Shown piece by piece: positions 25,597 through 34,496 of a stretch of 64,000 nucleotides of DNA. The notes beneath the pieces are model-generated. The model was not told the DNA's origin. It did no database searches and saw only the letters and a program-made list of their open reading frames with translations. Origin of the DNA: Candidatus Desulfofervidaceae bacterium (GTDB taxonomy: Bacteria; Desulfobacterota; Desulfofervidia; Desulfofervidales; Desulfofervidaceae); the NCBI GenBank assembly GCA_027064585.1, contig JAMOPI010000029.1, forward strand, positions 1-64,000. The letters are read 5' to 3'. Each line of letters begins with the position of its first letter. The first letter of the stretch is position 1. The position numbers and the translations under genes are program-made.

Positions 25597-28500
25597 TTTG
25601 TATTTCTATCTGGTCTTTTAGGACATACACCAAATAACCTTCTATAGGTCTTTGGGGATAGAGCCTTTGTAAAAGGTTCTTATAGGCATTTACCTGCTGC
25701 ACGTGTATTTCCTTTTCTTCACCAGTTTTGTAATCTATAACAACAACCTTGTCCTTCGTAAAGACAATGCGATCGGCCCGATAGGCCTTAAGGCTATCCT
25801 GAGAAGAAAGAAAGGGTACCTCATTAAGCACCTTCATACCTGGTTTAAAAAAAGGCTTTAAGGCGGGATGATTTAATACCATTTCGGCCCGCTGTTTTAT
25901 ATCTTCCCATTCTGTTTCCTTAATGTAAAGTCCAAATACTGCCTTAGCCTTACTTATGGCCTTAGCCAAGCTATCTCTTTCGGTGCGTAGATAGCTCATA
26001 ACATAATGAAAGGCCTCGCCAAACTTCTGTTCTTTCATAGGTAGTCTTAAATCTTTCAGCTTAATTTCTCCTTTTACTGGCTGGGCTTCTCGTTGGAGTG
26101 GTATTTTAGACCTTTCCCAGACAAATGTAGATTTTGCCTTATTTTCGTTTGCCTCCTTTTTATAAACTGGCAATCTCCCATCTTCAAAAATGCAAGTCGG
26201 CAGGGACTTAAGACACACCTTTATATCCTTACCCAAAGCAGCAGCAATAAAGTTTGCCCAGCAGTAAGAAGGTAAAAAAAGACCATTTTTTCTCCTTTGA
26301 GGTCGTCCTAGCAGGTATAAGGCCGTTTTGGTACGGGTAAGGGCAACATAAAAAAGGTTGAGTTCATCTTGTAGTTGCCTCTTTAAGGCATATTCCTTTA
26401 TGTTTTTGAGGGTTGAACTTAAAGCCACTTCATTCTTTTTTGGATTCATATAAATTCCTTTTAAGGAAAAGTTTGTTTCATCGTATTGAAAGATTAATCT
26501 ATTTTTCATATCGTTCTGACAGTCATAGGTGATTTCAGGCAGAATCACGGCCTCAAACTCAAGACCCTTGGCCTTGTGCACGGTCATAACCTGGATGGCC
26601 TCACTTAAGGCCTCTTTGGCCTGAAGGAGGTGGTTTTGATTGGTTTCTAAGTAATCCAGAAATGCCCTTAAGGAACGGGGATGTTTCTGTTCAAACTGAT
26701 ACGCCACCTCTAACAGTTGCCATAAATTTGGCCTATCTTTGTAGACCTCAAAGAGATTAAAGGTGCGGTAAATCCGTTCTAAAAGGGTGGGGAGGGGCAC
26801 AAAGTCTACCATATCCCTTATTTCTTTAAGGGCCTTCTCTTCAAACCTTCCCTTTAGTGCCAGCCCTTCTAATTCTTTGTCTCCTTTACCTAGGCTTTTC
26901 AGGAAGTGAACAAGATCAAGTTTGCGGCTTTTATCGTCTAGATAACGCAAAAGCGAAACTACGGCCCTTACAGCCGGAGCGGCCAAAAGCAACACTTCTG
27001 TCTCAGTCTGCACTGGAATACCTGCTTCTTTTAGTACCGGCAAAAAACGATCAGCCATCTGTTTTCTCCGCACCAAAATGGCCATTTCACGATAAGAAAG
27101 ACCTGCCTTGAGCAGTGTTTTTATCTTTTCTAAAATGGCCTTTCCCAACTCTGTTTCTTCTGGAGGAATCAATTCAAATCGGATGTAATAAGGGACATCC
27201 TTTTTCTCCTCATCAGGCACTTGCGGGCTAAAGGGAAAAGAAAACTCTCTGTTTAAAAAATCTCCTATTTTATTTACAAACTCTACTAAACCACCCGCAC
27301 TCCGGTAATTCTTCGGCAAGGTTTCAGCCCGGATAAAGCCATTAAAGCGTTTTTTTACATAATCAAAGAGTTCTGGCTCGCCTCCTCTAAAGCGATAAAT
27401 GGCCTGCTTTTTGTCCCCTACATAAAAGAAACTACCTGCTGTATCCCTTGTGCCAATACCAGCAATAAGTTCATTAACCAAGGGTTCAAGCACCTGCCAT
27501 TGCATGATGCTTGTATCCTGAAATTCGTCTAAAAGGAGGTGCTTTACCTTTCTGTCTAGGCGATAATAAAAGAAGTCCCGTCTTTCTTCAAACAACCCTT
27601 GCTTGACCAAAAGGCGATAGGTGAGGGCAGAGAGGTCGGCAAAGGTAATACAGTTTTCCCTTTTCTTAATCTCGCTGTAATACCGATAAAAGCGCCGATA
27701 GAGCCTGAAGAGCAGTTCTACCTGCCAGTGGTTGCTGGCAAGAAAATACGCCTCTAAGGCCTGTTTTAAGCGGGAAAAAGCCTCTTCACAGACCGAGGGG
27801 AGGTTTTTAAAATAGTTATGAACCTCCAGACAGGGGCGGGACAAAAGGTTGATCTGTATGACCTCTTTTAAAGAGCGGGCCATAGCCATCTTTTTTAAAA
27901 TATCCTTTGCCCCTTTGTGTTTAACCTGCGGTTCAAGGGTGCGGATAAATGCCTTTAGCGCCTTCCACGCCTCCTGTTCCAAGGCCTTTAGGTCAGTCTG
28001 AGGTGGGTTCTCAAACTCTTCCAAGGCTTCCTGGTGTTGAAGAAAGACGGTAAAGACTTCTTTAAGCCAGTATCTGGGGTGTGATGAGGGCAACTGTTGG
28101 CGGTAGGCTTCTAGGATAGCTGCCTTTAATTCAGGGTCAGATGAAACTTCTACCAAGAGCCGATCTAAGGCTTCGTTAAACATATCCCTTTCGCTGGCCT
28201 CGTCGGCAATCTCTACATCCAACCTGATACCTAGCTCAAAGGGAAAGAGCCGGATGATGCTGGCCATAAAACTGTCTAGGGTAGAGATTTCCAGTAAAGA
28301 AAAGTGTTCTAAAAGCAGATGATAAAGCCGTTTGGCCCGTTCTTTAAGGACATTTATATCGGGTTCGAGGGCGAAAAGAGGGGCGTATTTTCCCTCGTCT
28401 TTATGTCTTTCGGCCTGCATGGCCGTTTTGATCCAGCCAAGTAGTCTTTCCTTCATCTCTTGGGCGGCCTTGTTGGTAAAGGTGAGGGCGACGACTTCCT

Positions 28501-28645
28501 GGAGGGATGCAGGGTCCGGAGGAGAGGTAAGAGGGATTTGCTTTAAGAGGATGTTTAAAAGGCGCAGGGTAAGGGTGTAGGTTTTACCTGTCCCGGCACT
28601 GGCCTCCAGGGCAATGTGGTGTTTGGGATCAAAGAGTACATTCAT
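25589..28645 (-). CDS. addA: UvrD/AddA-like helicase-nuclease
   Basis: A 1018-aa superfamily 1 helicase with a C-terminal RecB-type nuclease. Motif I EASAGTGKTYTLTLR, motif Ia ALTFTNKAAQEM, DEFQDTSIMQW (Walker B), VTVHKAKGLEFEAVILP (motif V), FYVALTRTKTALYL (motif VI), and the nuclease Asp-Tyr-Lys in VVVIDYKTGEE. With the next gene it forms a convergent-free operon (17-nt overlap) that looks like AddAB, which resects double-strand breaks for RecA. The name AddA, as opposed to RecB-like, rests on pairing and length. Confidence 0.85.
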   Translation of the reverse strand: MNVLFDPKHHIALEASAGTGKTYTLTLRLLNILLKQIPLTSPPDPASLQEVVALTFTNKAAQEMKERLLGWIKTAMQAERHKDEGKYAPLFALEPDINVLKERAKRLYHLLLEHFSLLEISTLDSFMASIIRLFPFELGIRLDVEIADEASERDMFNEALDRLLVEVSSDPELKAAILEAYRQQLPSSHPRYWLKEVFTVFLQHQEALEEFENPPQTDLKALEQEAWKALKAFIRTLEPQVKHKGAKDILKKMAMARSLKEVIQINLLSRPCLEVHNYFKNLPSVCEEAFSRLKQALEAYFLASNHWQVELLFRLYRRFYRYYSEIKKRENCITFADLSALTYRLLVKQGLFEERRDFFYYRLDRKVKHLLLDEFQDTSIMQWQVLEPLVNELIAGIGTRDTAGSFFYVGDKKQAIYRFRGGEPELFDYVKKRFNGFIRAETLPKNYRSAGGLVEFVNKIGDFLNREFSFPFSPQVPDEEKKDVPYYIRFELIPPEETELGKAILEKIKTLLKAGLSYREMAILVRRKQMADRFLPVLKEAGIPVQTETEVLLLAAPAVRAVVSLLRYLDDKSRKLDLVHFLKSLGKGDKELEGLALKGRFEEKALKEIRDMVDFVPLPTLLERIYRTFNLFEVYKDRPNLWQLLEVAYQFEQKHPRSLRAFLDYLETNQNHLLQAKEALSEAIQVMTVHKAKGLEFEAVILPEITYDCQNDMKNRLIFQYDETNFSLKGIYMNPKKNEVALSSTLKNIKEYALKRQLQDELNLFYVALTRTKTALYLLGRPQRRKNGLFLPSYCWANFIAAALGKDIKVCLKSLPTCIFEDGRLPVYKKEANENKAKSTFVWERSKIPLQREAQPVKGEIKLKDLRLPMKEQKFGEAFHYVMSYLRTERDSLAKAISKAKAVFGLYIKETEWEDIKQRAEMVLNHPALKPFFKPGMKVLNEVPFLSSQDSLKAYRADRIVFTKDKVVVIDYKTGEEKEIHVQQVNAYKNLLQRLYPQRPIEGYLVYVLKDQIEIQIV

Positions 28646-31370
28646 TTATTCGCTCCGCTTCTAATTCCTTTTCCCACGCACAGATGTCCTGATAATCACA
28701 ATGCTCACACTCCTTTCCTGGTCGCCTTTCCCAGGGATTGTCTGGGGCAAAGATTTCCTTTAGCGTTTCCTTAAGCCAGGCCTCAAATAGTTCCATGTAA
28801 TGGATGGGATCGGCGGCAAAGGCCTTGTAGGTGTCCTTTATTTTAAACTGGTTTTTAAGGTCATAAAAACCAAGCATTTCGCACCTTTCATAAAGAAGGC
28901 CGTATTTCTTTTTTAAGAGCAAAAGGTAAAAAGGCAACTGGATGCCTCTAAAATCCTCGCTGATTTCGCATTCCTTGATGGTAGGAATGCGGCCGGTCTT
29001 GTAATCTAAGATCCGAAAGACCTCTCCCTTTCGGTCCACTCTGTCTGGAATCCCTTTTAGGATGATGCCTTCAAACTCTACTTCTATCTCCCTTTCTATG
29101 AGCCGGATGTCTGGACGCCAGCCTTCTTTAAAGAAGTCTAACTCCTGCTGCACAAAGAGAGGGAGCTTATCCAGCAGGATTTCTATTTCCAGCCTGGCCG
29201 CTGGTTGCTGGTGAAACTGGGGTAATTGTTCAAAGTAAAAGAGAAGGCGGTCTTTAAGGGCTGTTAAAAATTGCTCTTCTTTCTCCCAGATACGGTCTTT
29301 ATAAAGCTCTTTTAGGGCTTGGTGGAAGATGAGTCCCCTGTCTTGAGGGGTAATGTATTCGCTAATCTTTGGAGGTGGTTGGAGGTTTAAGAGATAACGC
29401 AGGTAAAACTTATAAGGACAGATCTGATAGCAGAGAAGAGATGAAGGGCTGAACTTAAGCGTCTTTAACTTGCTAGAGACAAGCTCTGGATTAACGGCAG
29501 GAAGTCTGATTTTAAGAGAGCGGGAAAGATGGTGCAGGAGGTAGGGACGGTAATCTTTGATCTTCTCTTCAAGGGTGCTGTCTTGTATTACTTGTTTAAA
29601 GATCATTGCCTCTAAAAACCGGCTTCTTACCCCCCTTTCAGGGCTATCTACATAGGCAAAGTAGGCCTGTTTTGCCCCTTTAAGCAGGCGTTCAAAGTAA
29701 TAGCAAAAGAGTCCTTCCCTTTCTTTATAAGTAGGTAGACCGAGGCGCTGGCGGATGGTGGTATTTAAAAACATGTCTTTTTCACTGTACGCCGGGAAGA
29801 GCCCTTCGTTCATGTCAGGCATAATGAGAATATCAAACTGTAAATTTCTTGTTTCTAAAATTTCCATGACCTGAATGGCACCAGTCAAACGGCCTGGCAG
29901 GGGATAAGTTTGGGTAGCAAGGTGTGCTAAGACAAAGTGGAGATAATCTAAAAAATTGTCTTTTCCAAGGCTTACAGCCAACTGATCCAGAGTGGCAATC
30001 TCAGCTAGGTTCTCCCAGATCTTACTAAGGCCAATGGCTTCATGATGATGGGTAAAAATGGGTTTTAATTCAGGGTGTCCCTGCCACTGCTGCAAAAGCA
30101 AGCTTAACTGTTGACAAAAGGCACCAATACTTTCGCTTTGAAGCATGGTCTTTATCTCTTCTAAAAATACAAAGAGTGGGTCTTTCGGTGTAGGTTGGAT
30201 GTAAATTAAATTATGGCTTAAAATTTTTTCTTGCCATTCCTGACAGGTCTGTTTTAACATCTTTTTTAATACCGGATGTCCAAGGAGTTTCATAAAGGGG
30301 CGATGATAAAAGCCATAATCGGTCTCGGTGCTAAAGAGTTCATAAAGGTTATGTAAAAGGCTATAAGTAAGGGTATGCTTTATATCAAGACCCATCGTGA
30401 GGTTAAGATTATCTTCAGGGATATAGCCTAAAAGCACGTACTTAAAAGAGGCATCAGGTAAAATGATACCAATTTTATGCGGTTTAATGCCTGCATTTAA
30501 GGCCTCTTCAATTCCTTTAAGCACAAGCCCTATTTGGGCCGTGGCACTGGGAAAGGCCTTGATTATGGTTGGCGGATTGGCATCTCTAGGTGGCTGGGAG
30601 TCATATAACCAATGCACATCCTCTTTCTCCTTGTTCCAGCGTTTTAAAATTATTTCCTGGTGAGGGATAAGTTTTTCTGCCTGAAAGAAAACAATTAAAG
30701 GCACATAGCTAGAGACGGCCTTAAAAAAGGCCGTCTCAGTCCGGGTCATAGTAATAGGGCCAACTAAATAAACGGCCTTAAACTGCCTTAAAAACTCCTC
30801 ATCAAGCAAGAGGGCTGTTTCCTTTAAAACGGGGTCAATCAGGCCGTTTTTTCTTAAAATGTCCGTATACTTATACCAGATTTTTTCTAAAATTTCTATG
30901 TGCCTTTCATAATCTGTATAAAGGGCCTCTTTTTTAAGGGACGAAAAGGAAACTTGCTCCCGCAAGAGCTCATCATAAAAACGCAGGAGTCGGTTGCCCA
31001 CACTGACAAAGCTAAAAAAGTCCTCGGCCCAGGTATCTATCTGCTGACCAAAGAGATCAGACAGACCTTCTTTTGCTTGAAAAATGGCTTCTTTTAAGAA
31101 AAAGTTGCGCTGCCAGTTATTAATCAGGATGCCGACATAAGGGCTTAAGGTGGCTTCCTTGATAAACTCGCTTATCTCAAAAAGCCGTGGCAAAAGAAGG
31201 ACATCCTTGCCGGTGACTTCCTGCAAATATTGCTGAAAATAAAGCTTATTGCGCTGGGTCGGAAAGACGAGGGCAATGTCTTCCAGAGAGGACCAATTTT
31301 CTAAAAGATGCTTGCCTACTGCTTTCAAAATATCAACATTAAACGGAACGGCAAAAATACAAAAAGACAT
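28629..31370 (-). CDS. addB: AddB-like nuclease subunit (PD-(D/E)XK family)
   Basis: The protein is about 913 aa. The C-terminal nuclease has FRILDYKTGRIPT and Glu in EVEFEGIILKGIPDRVD. Cysteines at CYQICPYKFYLRYLL and CEHCDYQDIC match the four ligands of the AddB 4Fe-4S cluster. No Walker A motif is visible in the N-terminal region (FPTQRNKLYFQQYL), as in the inactive helicase part of several AddB-like proteins. Start at ATG 31370 is chosen because AAGGGGGAAA precedes it; the longer frame to 31406 has no such site. It overlaps addA by 17 nt. Confidence 0.82.
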   Translation of the reverse strand: MSFCIFAVPFNVDILKAVGKHLLENWSSLEDIALVFPTQRNKLYFQQYLQEVTGKDVLLLPRLFEISEFIKEATLSPYVGILINNWQRNFFLKEAIFQAKEGLSDLFGQQIDTWAEDFFSFVSVGNRLLRFYDELLREQVSFSSLKKEALYTDYERHIEILEKIWYKYTDILRKNGLIDPVLKETALLLDEEFLRQFKAVYLVGPITMTRTETAFFKAVSSYVPLIVFFQAEKLIPHQEIILKRWNKEKEDVHWLYDSQPPRDANPPTIIKAFPSATAQIGLVLKGIEEALNAGIKPHKIGIILPDASFKYVLLGYIPEDNLNLTMGLDIKHTLTYSLLHNLYELFSTETDYGFYHRPFMKLLGHPVLKKMLKQTCQEWQEKILSHNLIYIQPTPKDPLFVFLEEIKTMLQSESIGAFCQQLSLLLQQWQGHPELKPIFTHHHEAIGLSKIWENLAEIATLDQLAVSLGKDNFLDYLHFVLAHLATQTYPLPGRLTGAIQVMEILETRNLQFDILIMPDMNEGLFPAYSEKDMFLNTTIRQRLGLPTYKEREGLFCYYFERLLKGAKQAYFAYVDSPERGVRSRFLEAMIFKQVIQDSTLEEKIKDYRPYLLHHLSRSLKIRLPAVNPELVSSKLKTLKFSPSSLLCYQICPYKFYLRYLLNLQPPPKISEYITPQDRGLIFHQALKELYKDRIWEKEEQFLTALKDRLLFYFEQLPQFHQQPAARLEIEILLDKLPLFVQQELDFFKEGWRPDIRLIEREIEVEFEGIILKGIPDRVDRKGEVFRILDYKTGRIPTIKECEISEDFRGIQLPFYLLLLKKKYGLLYERCEMLGFYDLKNQFKIKDTYKAFAADPIHYMELFEAWLKETLKEIFAPDNPWERRPGKECEHCDYQDICAWEKELEAERINECTL

Positions 31371-31899
31371 TTTCCCCCTTTTACAAACTTTTTTCATTAT
31401 AATCATTTGGCTTTAAAAATCAATTTCAGGATTAGTTTTATCTACGCTGCAATTTACTTGACATCCCAAAATCCGCAATTACCTTAAAAGAAACCCCGTA
31501 AGTGTGCTGTAATAAACAATTTTTTTAAAAAAAATACCTTTCACCTAAAAGGTGAGAAAACATTTATCTTTTCCTAAAGCCCAATCATAATTATAGCGCC
31601 TCCGCTTGCTTTGCGGTCAAGGCCAAACCCTGCGGGTGGCTGACGAACTACCTTGACCTCGCTCGCTTCAGCGCAAACTTCTTTTTGAGGCCAGAAGGAA
31701 AGAGGAAAAGAAAAAATTTTTCCCTTCCCCCTTCCGATTTTTTCTTTTTTGCCAAGGCCGAGTGTGCTCAAGGGCAAGCCCGAAGGCGCGTGTCGGAGCG
31801 AGTGAAGCGAGCAGAGCCCCTTGAGCACCTAACGAGGCCTTGCGTATACTTACTGTAAGTAGGGAGGAAGGGAAACTCATTAATGCTGAATATTATAAA
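31371..31899. other. Non-coding interval with a GC-rich folded element
   Basis: No protein gene is credible in these 530 bases; open frames here have low-complexity products. The 5' third is AT-rich. From about 31597 to 31850 the composition shifts to GC-rich blocks separated by A/T tracts. These contain nested inverted repeats: GGTCAAGG (31615-31622) with CCTTGACC (31651-31658), GTGCTCAAGGGC (31764-31775) with GCCCCTTGAGCAC (31816-31828), and AAGGCC (31754-31759) with GGCCTT (31836-31841). It separates the PAP2 gene from addB, both on the minus strand. It could be a structured RNA or a mobile-element relic. Confidence 0.55.
31754..31841. ncRNA. Candidate structured RNA or palindromic element
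   Basis: An 88-nt unit closed by AAGGCC/GGCCTT, then a 12-bp stem GTGCTCAAGGGC/GCCCCTTGAGCAC (one bulged C), enclosing a 40-nt GC-rich head with a GCC-CGAA-GGC mini-hairpin. T-tracts precede it on the plus strand, i.e. follow it on the minus strand (GGCAAAAAAG reading), so no U-tract terminator follows on either strand. I do not recognise tmRNA, RNase P, SRP or 6S features. It may be a repeat element instead. Confidence 0.4.
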
Positions 31900-32463
31900 T
31901 CAACCACGGATTTTGGGTATCTTTTTCCGCCAAAGATACATGACCAAACTAAAACTACTGCCGATAATGGCACCACAAAGGACGTCTAAGGGATAATGCA
32001 CGCCGGCGTAAATCCGGGCTAGGCCTACCAGGCAGGCAAGTCCGATAAAAAGTATCCAAAGCCGTCGGAAAATCAAGGCTAAATAAGTGCCCACGGCAAA
32101 GGCCGTTTGGGTATGGCCTGAGGGAAAGGAGCGACATTTTAAGGCCGGACCGATATTATGAATATGCACCTTGCCAGCCGCAATTAAAGGGGCAAAGGCC
32201 GCTAAAGGGCGTGGTCGATTAAAGAGGTCTTTTAGACCTATGACCACCAGGCCACTTAAAAGCATGGCCAGCATCATCCAGAACCAGTGCCTTTTAAAGG
32301 CTTGGGGTGAATAAACCCAAAGGCCTATTCCTGTAAGTATGGCCACGACCCAGCCATTGCCTAGCCAGTTAAGAAAGTAAAATACAGGATCCAACCAACT
32401 GTGCGTCAGATGATTGTTAAGCCACAAAAATAATGTTTTGTCCCAGGCAATAACGGTATTCAT
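31900..32463 (-). CDS. PAP2-family membrane phosphatase
   Basis: A 187-aa protein with about five transmembrane helices. The three phosphatase motifs are clear: KDLFNRPRPL, SFPSGHTQTAFAVG and ARIYAGVHYPLDVLCG. Small bacterial PAP2 proteins often dephosphorylate undecaprenyl pyrophosphate (BcrC type) or lipid A/phosphatidylglycerol phosphate. Nothing in the sequence separates these. It follows the small unknown gene with a 4-nt overlap and lies in a leftward run with ddl, so a cell-wall lipid-carrier role is plausible. Confidence 0.88.
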   Translation of the reverse strand: MNTVIAWDKTLFLWLNNHLTHSWLDPVFYFLNWLGNGWVVAILTGIGLWVYSPQAFKRHWFWMMLAMLLSGLVVIGLKDLFNRPRPLAAFAPLIAAGKVHIHNIGPALKCRSFPSGHTQTAFAVGTYLALIFRRLWILFIGLACLVGLARIYAGVHYPLDVLCGAIIGSSFSLVMYLWRKKIPKIRG

Positions 32464-32792
32464 GTCTTAATTTTTAGCCTTTCTAAGAGCTGGTCGGCAA
32501 AGTCCAGGATATAAGCGCGTTGTTCCTTATTGGCATAACGAATGCAGGAACAATGAAGCTTTTGCCGACTGCGGATGAGAAATTCTATACGCAGATAATC
32601 TCTTCCTACCTCGGCGGCAAAGTAAAAAGGCTGGCAGTCCTTATGTTCCCTCTGCACTTCATCATAAAGCTCCTCTGGAAGGTCTATCCAAAAAATTTCT
32701 CCTAAAGGAGAAGGCGTTGCCTTTTTATGCAGATAACGCTTTATCTTTTTGACGTCTTCTTCCCGGATTTCGTCAAATAATAATTGGCGCAT
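32460..32792 (-). CDS. Small conserved-looking hypothetical protein
   Basis: A 110-aa soluble protein that I do not recognise. It has basic/helical N-terminal segment VKKIKRYLHKKATPSPLG, then FWIDLPEELYDEVQREHKDC and a strand-rich part FYFAAEVGRDYLRIEFLIRS ending CSCIRYANKEQRAYILDF. It overlaps the DnaG-like gene by 52 nt and the PAP2 gene by 4 nt, so it is firmly in the operon. Nothing indicates function. Long overlap suggests a later start may be used, but no better site is seen. Confidence 0.7.
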   Translation of the reverse strand: MRQLLFDEIREEDVKKIKRYLHKKATPSPLGEIFWIDLPEELYDEVQREHKDCQPFYFAAEVGRDYLRIEFLIRSRQKLHCSCIRYANKEQRAYILDFADQLLERLKIKT

Positions 32793-33565
32793 TCTTCTCT
32801 CCTCTTTTTCTCCATGTCTTGCAAAACTTCAAGTCCGACTTCTATTAAACGTTTATAACCTTTATTGTTTAGCTCCGGCAAGGCCTTTTTTAGGGTTGCT
32901 AGAGGAGTAGCTTGTATTTCTATTTCCAGGACATCCAAATAGGTATCTATTTCTTCTGGGAGTGTCTGACCGATAAGAATTACTTGATCTACTCCTAAAT
33001 CTTCTAGCCGTTCAAAGATAAAATTATTTAGGCCCTTAAGACAGGCAAGAGAGGGATTAAAGCCTGTAGGAAAGAGAAGACGGTTGAAGTGGAAAAAGGT
33101 CTTTATATCGGGCAACAAAAAGACCATTTTGTGGTCAGTGATGCAGTAACTTTCCTGCCAGAGGCCAAAAAGGGCAAGCTTGTCTTCAGGACACAAAAGT
33201 CGCCATCCCTTCTTTTGGTGAAAGAGGGCGACATTAAACAAAGCCCCCTTTTCATCAAAACAAGGGAAAAAATAGTAACCTTCTAGGGCGTCTTTAAGAC
33301 CTTGTTCATCTTCTTTTATAATCCCTAGTTCCTTTAATGCCTCTCGTATAGGGGTATAGGTAGTAAGGATTTCTTTATAATGCCTTACAAATGAGTTTGT
33401 ATCTGGACAGTAACCTACTTTATATTTTCTTAAGTCAGGTTGTTCCATGTCCCAGGCGGCTAAGAAATCCCATTGGGCTTCATACTGCGGCCTGTTTTTA
33501 TAAAGCAGATCATGATAGAATTTAACGGCCATATTGAGTAGTTTCTTTATTTGTTCGTCATACAT
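32741..33565 (-). CDS. DnaG primase-core-like protein without a recognisable TOPRIM site
   Basis: The protein is about 274 aa. The first 110 residues resemble the DnaG core N-terminal subdomain: FYHDLLYKNRPQYEAQWDFL, then KYKVGYCPDTNSF (DnaG: FxxGYAP), a leucine/glycine turn (LKELGIIKEDEQG) and GYYFFPCFDEKGAL (DnaG: FPI-D-G). In DnaG the TOPRIM fold with EGxxD follows; here I see only weak equivalents (HKMVFLLPDIKTFF; VDQVILIGQT). No zinc-binding CHC2 domain precedes it. ATG 33565 has GGAGG seven bases upstream and overlaps ddl by 8 nt. Function unclear; possibly a nucleotide- or RNA-binding derivative. Confidence 0.6.
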   Translation of the reverse strand: MYDEQIKKLLNMAVKFYHDLLYKNRPQYEAQWDFLAAWDMEQPDLRKYKVGYCPDTNSFVRHYKEILTTYTPIREALKELGIIKEDEQGLKDALEGYYFFPCFDEKGALFNVALFHQKKGWRLLCPEDKLALFGLWQESYCITDHKMVFLLPDIKTFFHFNRLLFPTGFNPSLACLKGLNNFIFERLEDLGVDQVILIGQTLPEEIDTYLDVLEIEIQATPLATLKKALPELNNKGYKRLIEVGLEVLQDMEKKRREECANYYLTKSGKKTSKR

Positions 33566-34496
33566 GTCTTTCCTCCAGTGCGAGTTCAATTAGTCTTTCT
33601 AACAGCGACGAGAAGGACATACCCATGGCCTTTGCCGCTTGGGGGAAAAGGCTGGTTTCGGTCATTCCAGGGATTGTATTTGTTTCTAACACATATATCT
33701 CCTCTTCCTTTAAAATCATATCTGTACGGCTATATCCCTTACAACCAAGGGCCTTGTGTGCCTTTAAGGCATAGGCCTGCGCCTTTTGCGTAAGATGCTC
33801 TGGCAGTGAGGCAGGGCAGATCTCTTTTGTGGCCCCAGGGGTATATTTGGCCTCATAATCAAAGAAGCGGTGTTTAGCCTGGGGAACGATTTCTACAATG
33901 GGCAGAGCAATTAAATCCTTATTTCCCAGCACCCCGCCGGTAATTTCCCTACCGGCAATGTATTCTTCTACCAGCACCGTTTCACTATGGGCAAAGGCAT
34001 CTTCTATTGCTTGTGTCAATTCCTCTTCTGAATTTGCCATATTTAACGCAATGGATGATCCACCATCAGCCGGTTTGACCATTAAAGGCCATCCCAGCTT
34101 AGCTACAATTTTGGCTGTGTTGTATGGTTCGCCCCGCCTTAATACCACATCTTTAGGCACTTGTAACCCCGCCATTTTAAATATCCGCTTGGACATAACC
34201 TTATCCATCGCCAGGGCACTGGCCAGCACCCCAGAACATTGGTAGGGAATGCCAAGAAGGTCAAGAAGCCCTTGGATAGTGCCATCTTCGCCATAACGTC
34301 CGTGCAGCATGACCAAAGCCACATCTATCTCAGAAGCATCCTGCACAAGCTTGGCTAGGTCAGAAGCCGGGTCGTAAATAATGACTTCATATTTATCTTC
34401 AGGCAGGGCCTTCTTTACCTGCATCCCGCTTTTTAAAGAGATTTCTCTTTCACTTGATTTTCCCCCACAAAGCAGGGCCACACGCAGGCGTTTCAT
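33558..34496 (-). CDS. ddl: D-alanine--D-alanine ligase
   Basis: A 312-aa ATP-grasp enzyme, usual length. Motifs: VALLCGGKSSEREISLKSG at the N-terminus, MLHGRYGEDGTIQGLLDLLG, LGWPLMVKPADGGSSIAL, VLVEEYIAGREITGGVLG, and the Mg2+/ATP site GCKGYSRTDM with VLETNTIPGMTETS. It makes the D-Ala-D-Ala dipeptide of peptidoglycan. A Tyr at GYS rather than Gly-x-Ala-R-x-D is within family variation. ATGA overlap (34493-34496) with the upstream HD gene. Confidence 0.95.
   Translation of the reverse strand: MKRLRVALLCGGKSSEREISLKSGMQVKKALPEDKYEVIIYDPASDLAKLVQDASEIDVALVMLHGRYGEDGTIQGLLDLLGIPYQCSGVLASALAMDKVMSKRIFKMAGLQVPKDVVLRRGEPYNTAKIVAKLGWPLMVKPADGGSSIALNMANSEEELTQAIEDAFAHSETVLVEEYIAGREITGGVLGNKDLIALPIVEIVPQAKHRFFDYEAKYTPGATKEICPASLPEHLTQKAQAYALKAHKALGCKGYSRTDMILKEEEIYVLETNTIPGMTETSLFPQAAKAMGMSFSSLLERLIELALEERHV

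Noticed and set aside
31574-31880. Open frames on the minus strand in the gap between PAP2 and addB
   Set aside because: Overlapping frames with low-complexity, Ser/Leu/Lys-rich products across the hairpin block; no ribosome-binding site and no recognisable motif.
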